Under the pieces are notes generated by a model, which was not told the DNA's origin, did no database searches, and saw only the letters and a list, made by a program, of their open reading frames with translations. 60,000 nucleotides of DNA from Nematostella vectensis (lineage: Eukaryota > Cnidaria > Anthozoa > Actiniaria > Edwardsiidae): positions 11,020,494 to 11,080,493 of the forward strand of contig NC_064047.1 in NCBI RefSeq assembly GCF_932526225.1, in the 5' to 3' direction. Position 1 is the stretch's first letter. Each line of letters starts with the position of its first letter. Positions 13,401 to 28,400 of this stretch are shown piece after piece. Both the position numbers and the translations under genes were made by a program.

Positions 13401-16400
13401 AGCTAGTACAGAAAATAAGCTAGTACAGAAAATAAGCTAGTTCAGAAAATAAGCTAGTGCAGAAGATAAGCTAGTTCAGAAAATAAGCTAGTACAGAAAA
13501 TAAGCTAGTACAAAAAATAAGCTGGTGCAGAAAATAAGCTAGTGCAGAAAATAAGCTAGTACAGAAAATAAGCTAGTACAGAAAATAAGCTAGTACAAAA
13601 AATAAGCTAGTGCAGAAAATAAGCTAGTTCGGAAAATAAGCTAGTACAGAAATTAAGCTAGTACAGAAAATAAGCTAGGGTAGAAAATAAGCTAGTAAAT
13701 TACTAGCTTCAAGGGGAAGGGGTTGCGCGCGATGCCAGTTTATAGCTTGAATCTCCAATTCTATATTCTATAGCTTATGCTTGAGATACTTAGTTGATTG
13801 TAATGATATTATTAATATGTTAAGGAGCTTTCGTCATTGCCTTAAAAATGGATTTGTTTATTCGTTCATACCCTTTACTAGTTGCACCAGGGTTATGTCC
13901 ATGAGATTGGTTATGGCTCTACATTAGTGAACATTGGATGCAATAAAATAATAAAAAAAATCATATGAATAAAGGGCCTGGTTTGCGTTGAACGAACCGA
14001 GCGTGGAGAAAAAGTGAAGGAGGATTCCTCGACATTCCCATGACGTCACCCTTGTCATTTAAGATTGATTTGCAGAGGGAAAAGTCGTTTTACTTGTTGA
14101 AGTTGTTTTTTAATTATAACTTTTTAATAACACCTGATTATTACAAATCGCGACGAGGTGTGTTACAAATTGCGACAGCTTTTTTTATTACAAATCGCGA
14201 CGGGTGCGTATTGCAAATTGCGACAGCTTTTTTTATTACAAATTGCGACAACTTTATTACAAATTGCGACGATTATTACAAATTGCGACAGTACAGCGCG
14301 CCCTGTGTCTACTCAATCGTTAAGGGAAACAGGTAATCATAGGCACCAATAATCGTACGGAGCTTTCAATTACTGAATCCACTCAAAACCAATCAAACAA
14401 TCAGTGTTCGACATTGCTTTGAATTAATGACATTCTTAATCTCTTTCTGAAATTTCCCAACTGGATTTATGTTCTTTTAAGCTTTGCATGTTCACTACAC
14501 ATTTTGTTTCGATTATCCTCGGTTATCGTACCCAATTAAATTGAATCGAACGATTGGCCAAGGGCAATGGTTCGAATTAGACCTAGGCTCGGTTTTCAGC
14601 CGTGGTGGTTTCGGTGCGCCCGCGATCCTCTCCTATTCTACGAGAGTACGAGGCAGGGTACGAGGCTTTGTCTGGATTAGCCAATCAGAAACTTACCCCT
14701 CGAAATTCCGTCGGTAATACATCAGCATAATTATCACAACAAGAGTTCAAAATAGCAGGTCGAATTCTTCACATCTGCTCGAGAATTCCCCAAACAAACA
14801 CCTAGGTTTTCAAAACTCAATGAAGGCACAAAAAGAAGGTTTTATTTCTTTTATAAAATTATTTCTAATCCATCAGGCAAAAAAACAAAAAAAACTTCAC
14901 AACAGCTCGCGCTCATAGCGTCATTCTAGTGCACATAAGCGTGTGCGAAGAAAACAGTTTTGTAATTTTCTATCTACTTCGGATACGTTTTTCTCCCGAA
15001 GAATATTGTTTTTTCTGTAACAATCACTTTATTTTAAACATTTGTTTTTTTTCGCGTCATAAACAAACTTACGCGCGCGCGTCTTTGAATTGGCGGGAAC
15101 GCTGGAAAACCCCCGGTGAGCCGCATTTCACGCATAATTATCTCAGCTACGATGTGACGTCACGGACATGGTGCCTCGACCGTGCGCCCAGCCATCAGTG
15201 GAGAAGCAGAGTGCGACGTAACCACGGCTGTAAACCCAGCCTAATTTAGACCCTGTCCCCACATATCCGTTTTTGTTTGAAAACGTAAACTTTTTGTTCC
15301 GTTTTCAAAAAGATCCGAGTCCACACAAAGCGTTTTCACTTTAAAAGGAGCCGTCCTCACGAAAACGCAGAAACGATACGAAAACGATAACAAGTTCTAC
15401 AGCGCATGCGTACTCACGCGCCAAGTGGACTGGACCTCAGTTATCACGCCATCGTTTTCGAAAGGTTCAGTTTTCGTCCGTCCTCACGGCACCGAAGGGG
15501 TATCGTTTCCAAGTTGTTCCACTCTGGAGATCGTTTTCAAATCGTTCCGTTTTCGATCATCGTTTTCGCGTTCCGGTGTGGACGTTAACCGTATCCGTAA
15601 CTAAAAGGTTGCCTTTTCAAATGAAAACGGATACGTAGGGATGGGGTCTTATCGTGAGGACGGGGTCTTATCGTGGGAACGGGGTCTTATCGTGGGGGCG
15701 GGGTCTTATCGTGAGGACGGGGCCTTATCTTGAGGACGGGGTCTTATCGTGGGGACGGGGTCTTATCGTGGGGACGGGGCCTTATCGTGGGGACGGGGTC
15801 TTATCGTAGTGGTCGGGAGTTATCCGGCCTTGAGTATGATGGGATGGGGTCTTATCGTGGGGACGGGGTCTTATCGTGGTGGTCAAAAGTTATCCGGCCT
15901 TGAGTATAATGCCGCTAACGTGGGGACGGGGTCTTATCGTGGTGGTCGAGAGTTATCCGGCCTTGAGTATGATGGGACGGGGTCTTATCGTGGTGGTAGA
16001 GAGTTATCCGGCCTTGAGTATGATGGGACGGGGTCTTATCGTGGTGGTCGAGAGTTATCCTGCCTTGAGTATGATGGGACGGGGTCTCATCGTGGTGGTC
16101 GAGAGTTATCCGGCCTTGAGTATGATGGGACGGGATCTTATCGTGGTGGTCGAGAGTTATCCGGCCTTGAGTATGATGGGACGGGGTCTTATCGTGGTGG
16201 TCGAGAGTTATCCGGCCTTGAGTATGATGGGACGGGATCTTATCGTGGTGGTCGAGAGTTATCCGGCCTTGAGTATGATGGGACGGGGTCTTATCGTGGT
16301 GGTCGAGAGTTATCCGGCCTTGAGTATGATGCCGCTAACGTGGGGACGGGGTCTTATCGTGGTGGTCGAGAGTTATCCGGCCTTGAGTATGATGCCGCTA

Positions 16401-19400
16401 ACGTGGGGACGGGGTCTTATCGTGGTGATCGAGAGTTATCCGGCCTTGAGTATGATGCCGCTGACTTGTGCTGAAAATGCTTAGACAGGGCTTTTTTCGG
16501 CAACCTGTGACCAAGGCTGGGAGGGGTGGGGGGATGGGGAGAGAATTGGGTAAAAGGCTTATCTCAATATCTGCGGAACTGCTTGTGCTAATACTATAGG
16601 CCTGGCTAAACATTCAAATATGTTTGTTAAACATTGAAATCGAACGCTCGCGCGTGCATGTTTGGCGAAGTGGCTAAACGCTAAACACAAAAACATTTTC
16701 ATAAAACATGAGCGCTCGTAGGTTTTTCCGTTCCGCACGATTACGCGAGAGATCAAAGTGGCTCCATGGTAATTTCGAGCGGTGATTTGATAAAATCGCG
16801 AAGCGCGAGCAAAATGTTTTGTGTGATCAGTGGCTAAACGATAAATGATAAACGATGAAAATGTTTTGATCCCGTTCAAGCATCTGTACGTGTCGTGGAA
16901 GCCAATTGAGTGACATGTTTTGTGGGTGGCTAAACGCACAAACAATTGCGTCAAACGCAATGTTTGACAAACATGTTTGAATGTTTAGCCATGCCTTATG
17001 GGTCATTAGTTAAGCTTTTGGGGCATGTCAGAATAATTTTTTTAAATTTTTTTCTTCTATTGTCTTAGGTTTTTTCGGGGAACACTGGATTTGATACCGT
17101 TAGACACATGCTGTCGAAGAAAGTAATCACTCGGTATCTGCGGTTTGTACCCTCGACCTACCAGGGATGGACGTGCCTTAGAGTAGAAGTCTTCGGATGT
17201 AAAGGTATGAAACCCGCCAGCCCGCTTGCCTACCCGCCCACATGTACGCCCGCCCGCCTACCCGATGTTGTAGCGGGTGATATCATATTTCTCTACTTCC
17301 CATCCAACGCACAGTCCCCCTCGTCATTTAAGTCTACTAAGTGCAACACGTTTAGGTGGGGCGCTTATTCGGGGGAGACGTTTCTTTATATTTTTTCCCT
17401 TTTAGGTGAGGCGCTTATTTGGAAGGTGCTTATTTAAGGACGGCACTTATTCGAGCAATTAACTTATTTGTTTGTTTGTTTTAGTTTGTGATGAGCCTTT
17501 GGGTATGGAGGAGTTTCACATTACAAGGGAGCAGCTCTTGGAGTCCTCTGGCCGAAATCTTATTAGCTCTCCAAACAGACCAGACCTGGGAAGATTGAAT
17601 TATAAGCATATGTCAGGCTGGGGAACTAAAACCAATAATGAAAAGAAATGGCTTCAGGTGCAAAATAAAATATTTGTCTTGTTTTGTTCAGGTTTGTTTG
17701 TTTGTGTGTAGGGGTTTGCATGTTCGTTGGTTTGTTTGTGTGTTTGTTTGTTTGTTTTGTTTGTTTGTTTGTTTGTTTGTTTGTTTTGTTTGTTTGTTTG
17801 TTTGTTTGTTTGTTTGTTTGCTTGTTTGTTTGTTTGTTTGTTTGTTTGTTTGTTTGTTTGTTTGTTTGTTTGTTTGTTTGTTTGTTTGTTTGTTTTGTTT
17901 GTTTGTTTGTTCGTTTGTTTGTTTGTTTGTTTGTTTGTTTGTTTGTTTGTTTGTTTGTTTAATTTCACTGATCGTTTGTTAGGATGGCTGTGTTTGTTGT
18001 CCGTCAATAGAGTTCACTGAACCTTATCGACTAAGTACGACGTGAGCATACCTGGCCACCAATATAGGGTTCTAAGAAAGTAAACCAATTATTTGGAAGA
18101 TTTTTACTGGTTGACTGCTGAAGTTGAATTAGATACCACCTTCGCTCACGTCCTCCTCCTTAATTGGCTTATTTCACAAAGCTGCCAGGGTGGCCACGGT
18201 AGCGAGCGTCGCAGTGAAATGACTTTGCTTGTTTAGCTCGACCTTGCTTGATTATAATGACCTTGCTTGTTTAGCTTGACTTTGCTTGCCTAACTTGACC
18301 TTGCTTGTTTGTCTTGACCTTGCTTGATTAACTTGATCTTGCTTGATTAATCTGACCTTGTTTTATTAGCTTGATTTTGCTTGTTTAGTTTGACCTTGCT
18401 TGTTTAGCTTGACTTGGCTTGCCTAACTTGAACTTGCTTGTTTGTCTTGACCTTACTTGTATTAGGTTGACCTTGACAGTGAGCTAGCTTACGTGACGGC
18501 CGTGGCTACACAGGGTGACCGAAAATACGCTTACAATGGGATCGCAAAGTACATTTTGTCGTTTAGCCTTAATCAGCTTGATTGGTCAGATTACCAGGAA
18601 GAGTGGGAAACTAAGGTAAGATCCCAACAACAAGACAAAGTAGATAGGGAATGGAGGGGAAGAGGTTAACAGCGGTAATAATTAGTGATCATTATTAAAA
18701 AAAAAGAAAGTTGATATACTGATTAAATTGACTTGGCGGGCAGCCCAAGATGTCATAAGTCAAAAGCATCAAAGTTTTGCCCATTCAATAATCAATTTTT
18801 TATATAATTATTATTATCATTGTTATTAACATTATCATCACCATCAACAGTCTTACTTCTCACTTCTCTCAACTTCTCACTTTTTGTTGTTATCTTTAGT
18901 TATCAATTATTCTGGTTCTACATGGGTATTACTCGGGTTCTACTCGGGTATTACTCGGGGTCTTCTCGGGTATTACTCGGGTTCGAAAATGCCACTAGTT
19001 GGTGTTTCCATTATACAGCACACCCCATGTATTTTTAGTGCTAAGTTAATTAGCATTCTCTATTATTTATATAGAATAAAAAATATATATATATACAAAT
19101 ATATAAATTCTTGAAATATATATACACATTTTTTTTTTTCAGATCTTCGAAGCTGAAAGGCCTGCATTTCAAGTTACTAAAATCTACCTCAAACATAAAA
19201 CACGCACGAGATACATTCGCTTCTGGACTGAAGAGCAGATCCGCGAGATGGTCATGAGTGTAGAAGTATTTGGATGCAGAGGTAAGCCACGTAGGCAAGG
19301 AAACTTACTACAAGACAGATGGTCAGACAGAAATACAAGTATAGGAATGACAGGCAGGCCAGGCCAGCAGAAAAATAAAGAAACACATCAATGCTTATAA

Positions 19401-22400
19401 TCTTTTGGTCCACCTTTCTCGTTAAGCTTGTTTGGCTATGTAATTATCTTATCCCGTCCGCCTCCTAAATACTGCGAATGGATATCGTATTTCCCAGCGC
19501 TTATCCGCCTTATCTACAAACCATTACATTCAGGTTTGTCTTCACTCCTGTCTGGTTCATCTGGAGCTAACTCTGAGACCTACCCGAAGTACTATACGGG
19601 TTCCCAAACAAGGCTTATCCGCTGGTACGGTGAGCCCGCCATAAATAGAGCAACAGCCAACGCCACTTGGTGTGCAGAATCCGGGGAATTTCTCCGCGTT
19701 GATTTCGGATCTGTCAAGCACGTACGTGCAATCTACATGCAAGGACACCCAGCCGAGGCAAAGTGGGTGGCGAAGATTAAATTCAGTCATAGTGCCGACG
19801 GGTTGTTCTTCAAGACATTCAAGGGCTACAATAATATCGAGGTTAGTGGCGACAAATTAAAGGTGTATTTAACCCTAATAAGAATGGGCTACTTTGAACT
19901 GTCTGTGACTGGGGGGGGGGGGGGGGCTAAAAGGCACTGCCCTCCGTATTTCATAAACCGCTTGGGCTATGACCATCAAACTTACAGACAATGATCACCA
20001 GTATGCAAAGAAAAAGAAGAATTGTCACGCCCTTTTTTGGGCGATGACTAGATATCTTTCAAATATTGCCTAAATTATCAGATATCGGGTTGAAATCGTT
20101 TTACATCATTTAGATATGTCAAAATCAACCTTTCAACGGCTTTACAATGCAAAAAGGCCATAAAAACTTTTATAACCAATTTTTTTTAAGAATTTCCGCC
20201 ATCTTGGATTCATATGATTTTTGCCAAAGAAAAAATCTGCAATTATTAAAAAAAGTGCATGATTGCATGTATTACTGCTCATAGTAATGATTAATGTATA
20301 ATTTTAGTTTTTAAAGTGTTATCTAGTAAATCTAGAGACATTTTCAACAACAGCTTTGAGAAAGCAAAATTTACCTACCCCTCCCCCCGAAATATCCGAG
20401 GTATAAACATTCTAGCGCTGATGTGAAACCTGTCACCTGAACAAACTTATAAAGTAAAAAGAGGCATTTAAATCTGCGAAACAGGACTAAAATATAAAAA
20501 TTTTCACTACTTTTTATTTTTTGGGAAACCTAAGACATGTCAATGGCATCAAAATGTCCGCAGATAAATTTTAAGAAAAGTCACTAAGTTTTAGCCTCTT
20601 AACTTATATGGTTCAGAAGTTATAGCAATTTTCCCAGAGGGGGGCTCGTTAAGCCAGTCTGAATAGGGTTAACGTATTTTTCTAACGGCAATATGAAAAA
20701 GTATTTATATAGTTACGATACACTGCTTCGCGGGTGCAACCTTAATTGAAATAGGTGAATAACTCTCTATACGTAATTCTTTGCCTCTGTTGTTGTTGTT
20801 ATTTGCAGGAATTTATCGCAAACGTTGACACTCACAAAATAGTTCGCCTTTCGATGGATCCTTATCTGTTCACACGCATCCTTCATATCCATCCTACAGA
20901 GTTTGAAGGCGCACCTTGTATGCGCATTGCTATATATGGAGATGAAGGTAAGATTTTCGAGTCTTAACTAAATATGGTTACTGATTTCAATGAACACATA
21001 TTTTAATGTATGTCTATTTCGAGCTTGATTTAAGGTTAGCCTATTAGCGACTTGAAGGAGATTGTTTTTTCCAGCTTTTCCAAGCTTCAGAGGAAATTCA
21101 CAACAGCCAAATCGATTACTGTGAATTTTGTCACGTGGTTTTCCATCCTTTTTCGATCAAAGAAAGTTCATTAATAAAGCCGTGGTCCATGGATAACTTT
21201 AACAAGCTGCTTAACACTTAGTAGCGTAATCCCTTTGGGAATGGCGCTATCCCTTAATAAGCTCCGTAATCCTTTAACAACTTACGTAATTCCCTTAAAA
21301 GAATTGCACAATCCTCTAACAAATTGCGTAATATCTGTAACAAGTTGCGTAATCCCTTTAACAAGTTGCATAATTGCTTTTATAAATTGCTTGCTATATA
21401 GCATGCTCGGAACCCTTGGGAGTTGAATCTGGCCTGATACCTAACAAAGCGATGAGAGGGACAAGCTGGATTACCATCGATAGGAACCGTAAAAACGCTC
21501 GACTTAACAACATCGAGGGCGAGGGAGCTTGGTGTCCAGCAGTTGTAGACCAGACACAGTTCTTTGAAATTAACCTGGGTCAAATGATCAGAGTGACTGG
21601 CGTGGCAACTCAGGGGAGGTTCCCGGTGGCGGATTGTCACGTGCTTGATGCATGGGTCACTAGATATGCCCTGGAGCACCTAGGACTCGACGGGTTAACA
21701 TGGAGGAATTACACCGAGCAAGGTGTTATAAAGGTTAGTATATCCAGGGGTGAACACATGGAGGAACTACACCAAGCAAGGTGTTATAAAGGTTAGTATA
21801 TCTAGGGGTGGACACATGAAGGAACTACACCGTGCAAGATGTTATAGGTTAGTATATCTAGGGGTGGACACATGAAGGAACTACACCGAGCAAGGGGTTA
21901 GAAAGGTTAGTATTTCTAGGGGTGGACACATGAAGGAAATACACCGAGCAAGGTGTTATAAAGGTTAGTATATCTAGGGGTGCACACATCGAGGAACTAC
22001 ACCAAGCAAGGTGTTATAAAGGTTAGTATATCTAGGGGTGGACACATGGAGGAACTACACCGAGCAAGGTGTTATAAAGGTTAGTATATCTAGGGGTGGA
22101 CACATAGAGGAACTACACCAAGCAAGGTGTTATAAAGGTTAGTATATCTAGGGGTGCACACATCGAGGAACTACACCGAGCAAGGTGTTATAAAGGTTAG
22201 TATATCTAGGGGTGGACACATGAATGAACTACACCAAGCAAGGTGTTATAATGGTTAGTATAACTAGGGATGGACACATGGAGGAACTACACTGAGCAAG
22301 GTGTTATAAATGTTAGTATATCTAGGGGTGGACACATGGAGGAACTACACCAAGCAAGGTGTTATAAAGGTTAGTATATCTAGGGGTGCACACATCGAGG

Positions 22401-25400
22401 AACTACACCGAGCAAGGTGTTATAAAGGTTAGTATATCTAGGGGTGGACACATGAATGAACTACACCAAGCAAGGTGTTATAATGGTTAGTATAACTAGG
22501 GATGGACACATGGAGGAACTACACCGAGCAAGGTGTTATAAAGGTTAGTATATCTAGGGATGGACACGTGAAGGAACTACACCAAGCAAGGTGTTATAAA
22601 GGTTAGTATATCTAGGGGTGGACACATGGAGGAACTACACTGAGCAAGGTGTTATAAATGTTAGTATATCTAGGGGTGGACACATGAATGAACTACACCA
22701 AGCAAGGTGTTATAATGGTTAGTATAACTAGGGATGGATACATGGGGGAACTACACCAAGCAAGGTGTTATAAAGGTTAGTATATCTAGGGGTGGACACA
22801 TGGAGGAACTACACCAAGCAAGGTGTTATAAAGGTTAGTATATCTAGGGGTGGACACATGGAGGAACTACACCAAGCAAGGTGTTATAAAGGTTAGTATA
22901 TCTAGGGGTGGACACATGGAGGAACTACACCGAGCAAGGTGTTATAAAGGTTAGTATATCTAGGGGTGCACACATCGAGGAACTACACCGAGCAAGGTGT
23001 TATAAAGGTTAGTATATCTAGGGGTGGACACATGAATGAACTACACCAAGCAAGGTGTTATAATGGTTAGTATAACTAGGGATGGACACATGGAGGAACT
23101 ACACTGAGCAAGGTGTTATAAATGTTAGTATATCTAGGGGTGGACACATGGAGGAACTACACCGAGCAAGGTGTTATAAAGGTTAGTATATCTAGGGGTG
23201 GACACATGAATGAACTACACCAAGCAAGGTGTTATAATGGTTAGTATAACTAGGGATGGACACATGGGGGAACTACACCAAGCAAGGTGTTATAAGGTTA
23301 GTATATCTAGGGGTGGACACATGGAGGAACTACACCAAGCAAGGTGTTATAAAGGTTAGTATATCTAGGGATGGACACATGGAGGAACTACACCAAGCAA
23401 GGTGTTATAAAGGTTAGTATATCTAGGGATGGACACATGAATGAACTACACAGAGAAAGGTGTTATAAAGGTTAGTATATCTAGGGATGGACACATGAAT
23501 GAACTACACCGAGCAAGGTGTTATAAAGGTTAGTATATCTAGGGGTGGACACATGAATGAACTACACAGAGAAAGGTGTTATAAAGGTTAGTATATCTAG
23601 GGGTGGACACATGGAGGAACTACACCAAGCAAGGTGTTATAAAGGTTAGTATATCTAGGGGTGGACACATGGAGGAACTACACCGAGCAAGGTGTTATAA
23701 ACGTTAGTATATCTAGAAGTGGATACATGGAGGAACTACACTGAGCAAGGTGTTATAAAGGTTAGTATATCTAGGGGTGGACACATGGATGAACTACACC
23801 AAGCAAGGTGTTATAAAGGTTAGTATATCTAGGGATGGACACATGGAGGAACTACACCGAGCAAGGTGTTATAAAGGTTAGTATATCTAGGGGTGGACAC
23901 ATTATGGAACTACACCAAGCAAGGTGTTATAAAGGTTAGTATATCTAGAGGTGGACACATGAATGAACTACACCGAGAAAGGTGTTATAAAGGTTAGTAT
24001 ATCTAGGGATGGACACGTGAAGGAACTACACCAAGCAAGGTGTTATAAAGGTTAGTATATCTAGGAGTGGACACGTGAAGGAACTACACCGGGCAAGGTG
24101 TTATAAAGGTTAGTATATCTAGGGGTGGACACATGGAGGAACTACACCGAGCAAGGTGTTATAAACGTTAGTATATCTAGAAGTGGATACATGGAGGAAC
24201 TACACTGAGCAAGGTGTTAAAAAGGTTAGTATATCTAGGGGTGGACACATGGATGAACTACACCAAGCAAGGTGTTATAAAGGTTAGTATATCTAGGGGT
24301 GCACACATCGAGGAACTACACCGAGCAAGGTGTTATAAAGGTTAGTATATCTAGGGGTGGACACATGAATGAACTACACCAAGCAAGGTGTTATAATGGT
24401 TAGTATAACTAGGGATGGACACATGGAGGAACTACACTGAGCAAGGTGTTATAAATGTTAGTATATCTAGGGGTGGACACATGGAGGAACTACACCAAGC
24501 AAGGTGTTATAAAGGTTAGTATATCTAGGGGTGGACACATGAATGAACTACACCAAGCAATGTGTTATAATGGTTAGTATAACTAGGGATGGATACATGG
24601 GGGAACTACACCAAGCAAGGTGTTATAAAGGTTAGTATATCTAGGGGTGGACACATGGAGGAACTACACCAAGCAAGGTGTTATAAAGGTTAGTATATCT
24701 AGGGGTGGACACATGGAGGAACTACACCAAGCAAGGTGTTATAAAGGTTAGTATATCTAGGGGTGGACACATGGAGGAACTACACCGAGCAAGGTGTTAT
24801 AAAGGTTAGTATATCTAGGGGTGGACACATAGAGGAACTACACCAAGCAAGGTGTTATAAAGGTTAGTATATCTAGGGGTGCACACATCGAGGAACTACA
24901 CCGAGCAAGGTGTTATAAAGGTTAGTATATCTAGGGGTGGACACATGAATGAACTACACCAAGCAAGGTGTTATAATGGTTAGTATAACTAGGGATGGAC
25001 ACATGGAGGAACTACACTGAGCAAGGTGTTATAAATGTTAGTATATCTAGGGGTGGACACATGGAGGAACTACACCGAGCAAGGTGTTATAAAGGTTAGT
25101 ATATCTAGGGGTGGACACATGAATGAACTACACCAAGCAAGGTGTTATAATGGTTAGTATAACTAGGGATGGACACATGGGGGGACTACACCAAGCAAGG
25201 TGTTATAAGGTTAGTATATCTAGGGGTGGACACATGGAGGAACTACACCAAGCAAGGTGTTATAAAGGTTAGTATATCTAGGGATGGACACATGGAGGAA
25301 CTACACCAAGCAAGGTGTTATAAAGGTTAGTATATCTAGGGATGGACACATGAATGAACTACACAGAGAAAGGTGTTATAAAGGTTAGTATATCTAGGGA

Positions 25401-28400
25401 TGGACACATGAATGAACTACACCGAGCAAGGTGTTATAAAGGTTAGTATATCTAGGGGTGGACACATGAATGAACTACACAGAGAAAGGTGTTATAAAGG
25501 TTAGTATATCTAGGGGTGGACACATGGAGGAACTACACCAAGCAAGGTGTTATAAAGGTTAGTATATCTAGGGGTGGACACATGGAGGAACTACACCGAG
25601 CAAGGTGTTATAAACGTTAGTATATCTAGAAGTGGATACATGGAGGAACTACACCAAGCAAGGTGTTATAAAGGTTAGTATATCTAGGAGTGGACACGTG
25701 AAGGAACTACACCGGGCAAGGTGTTATAAAGGTTAGTATATCTAGGGGTGGACACATAGTGGAACTACACCAAGCAAGGTGTTATAAAGGTTAGTATATC
25801 TAGGGGTGCACACATCGAGGAACTACACCGAGCAAGGTGTTATAAAGGTTAGTATATCTAGGGGTGGACACATGAATGAACTACACCAAGCAAGGTGTTA
25901 TAATGGTTAGTATAACTAGGGATGGACACATGGAGGAACTACACTGAGCAAGGTGTTATAAATGTTAGTATATCTAGGGGTGGACACATGGAGGAACTAC
26001 ACCGAGCAAGGTGTTATAAAGGTTAGTATATCTAGGGGTGGACACATGAATGAACTACACCAAGCAAGGTGTTATAATGGTTAGTATAACTAGGGATGGA
26101 CACATGGGGGAACTACACTAAGCAAGGTGTTATAAGGTTAGTATATCTAGGGGTGGACACATGGAGGAACTACACCAAGCAAGGTGTTATAAAGGTTAGT
26201 ATATCCAAGGATGGACACATGGAGGAACTACACCAAGCAAGGTGTTATAAAGGTTAGTATATCTAGGGATGGACACATGAATGAACTACACAGAGAAAGG
26301 TGTTATAAAGGTTAGTGTATCTAGGGATGGACACATGAATGAACTACACCGAGCAAGGTGTTATAAAGGTTAGTATATCTAGGGGTGGACACATGAATGA
26401 ACTACACAGAGAAAGGTGTTATAAAGGTTAGTATATCTAGGGGTGGACACATGGAGGAACTACACCAACCAAGGTGTTATAAAGGTTAGTATATCTAGGG
26501 GTGGACACATGGAGGAACTACACCGAGCAAGGTGTTATAAACGTTAGTATATCTAGAAGTGGATACATGGAGGAACTACACAGAGAAAGGTGTTATAAAG
26601 GTTAGTATATCTAGGGGTGGACACATGGATGAACTACACCAAGCAAGGTGTTATAAAGGTTAGTATATCTAGGGATGGACACATGGAGGAACTACACCGA
26701 GCAAGGTGTTATAAAGGTTAGTATATCTAGGGGTGGACACATTATGGAACTACACCAAGCAAGGTGTTATAAAGGTTAGTATATCTAGAGGTGGACACAT
26801 GAATGAACTACACCGAGAAAGGTGTTATAAAGGTTAGTATATCTAGGGATGGACACGTGAAGGAACTACACCAAGCAAGGTGTTATAAAGGTTAGTATAT
26901 CTAGGAGTGGACACGTGAAGGAACTACACCGGGCAAGGTGTTATAAAGGTTAGTATATCTAGGGGTGGACACATGGAGGAACTACACCGAGCAAGGTGTT
27001 ATAAACGTTAGTATATCTAGAAGTGGATACATGGAGGAACTACACTGAGCAAGGTGTTATAAAGGTTAGTATATCTAGGGGTGGACACATGGATGAACTA
27101 CACCAAGCAAGGTGTTATAAAGGTTAGTATATCTAGGGATGGACACATGGAGGAACTACACCGAGCAAGGTGTTATAAAGGTTAGTATATCTAGGGGTGG
27201 ACACATTATGGAACTACACCAAGCAAGGTGTTATAAAGGTTAGTATATCTAGAGGTGGACACATGAATGAACTACACCGAGAAAGGTGTTATAAAGGTTA
27301 GTATATCTAGGGATGGACACGTGAAGGAACTACACCAAGCAAGGTGTTATAAAGGTTAGTATATCTAGGAGTGGACACGTGAAGGAACTACACCAAGCAA
27401 GGTGTTATAAAGGTTAGTATATCTAGGGGTGGACACATCGACGGGTGTACAAAATTTACCAGGCGAAGTGTTTTAGATCTTTAAAACAAATTTTTACCTT
27501 ATAAAAGAAGGAAAGAAGATACATATTTTGATATAGTGATGATAATTTTTTTTATAGTTTCATATTTTCTCACATTTTCTCCTAATACTGCAAGAATGCC
27601 CCTTCAATGTATTCTTTTCATTGTCAGATTTTTAAAGGAAACACGGACTCAATAAATATTGTTACCAACTGGCTTAATGAAGAACTGATCACGAAAGCTA
27701 TCAAGTTCCGCCCAAAGGAGTGGTTCACTAGAATTTGCATGAGGGTAGAGCTTTATGGCTGTAAAGGTGAGATTTGCCAGGCACGTAGCCGGGGGGGGGG
27801 AGCTCGGGTTTTCTGCATTAGTACACCGTGAGCTAGGACGAGCTATCAAAGAGAAAATGGTACGCTAACCCCTTGCTCAAAATCCTGTCTATGCCCCTTT
27901 GGAATAAACGAATTTCCCTGTCATCTATTTCTTATCCAATGCGAAGGAAGAAAAATAGCGCTTGAGAAAGTTCTCTTGTCCTACCTTATGGCAAAGTTGA
28001 CTCTCAAAGTTATCACGATCGTGTACGATTGTATGGAAACTGACCCTGCGATCGTGTACGGTTATATTGAAACTGACCCTGCGATCGTGTACGATTATAT
28101 GGAAACTACTCCCGCGATCGTGTACGATTATGTGGAAAGTCGCCCTGCGATCGTGTACGATTATATGATCGTGTGCGATAGTATGGCAATAACTTTGCGA
28201 TCGTGATGCATACGATCAAATTAGCTGCTATTGTGTGCAATCGAGTGCAATCGCATGGAAAGTAGCCTTTAGAAAATAAATACCAGGAAATATTTTTCCA
28301 CAGAGCATTTCAAGCCTATTGGTATGGAAAACTACGACATTTCAAGTGAGAATAACATCCATCAGTTCGATAAAAAAGATGACAACTTTCGATTGCACCT

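Noticed and set aside
8031-13697. CRISPR array
   Set aside because: Repeats are directly tandem with no unique spacers, and the context is a eukaryotic intron.
14040-14352. Overlapping open frames with ITNCD or LQIAT repeats
   Set aside because: Translation of the ATTACAAATTGCGAC repeat.
15749-16474. Open frame of 241 codons with a [17 protein letters not shown] repeat
   Set aside because: Produced by a 51-bp unit (multiple of 3), open in two frames at once, and derived from a MITE end.
17638-18020. Cys-Leu-Phe-Val rich frames resembling a membrane protein
   Set aside because: TTTG microsatellite translated in several frames.
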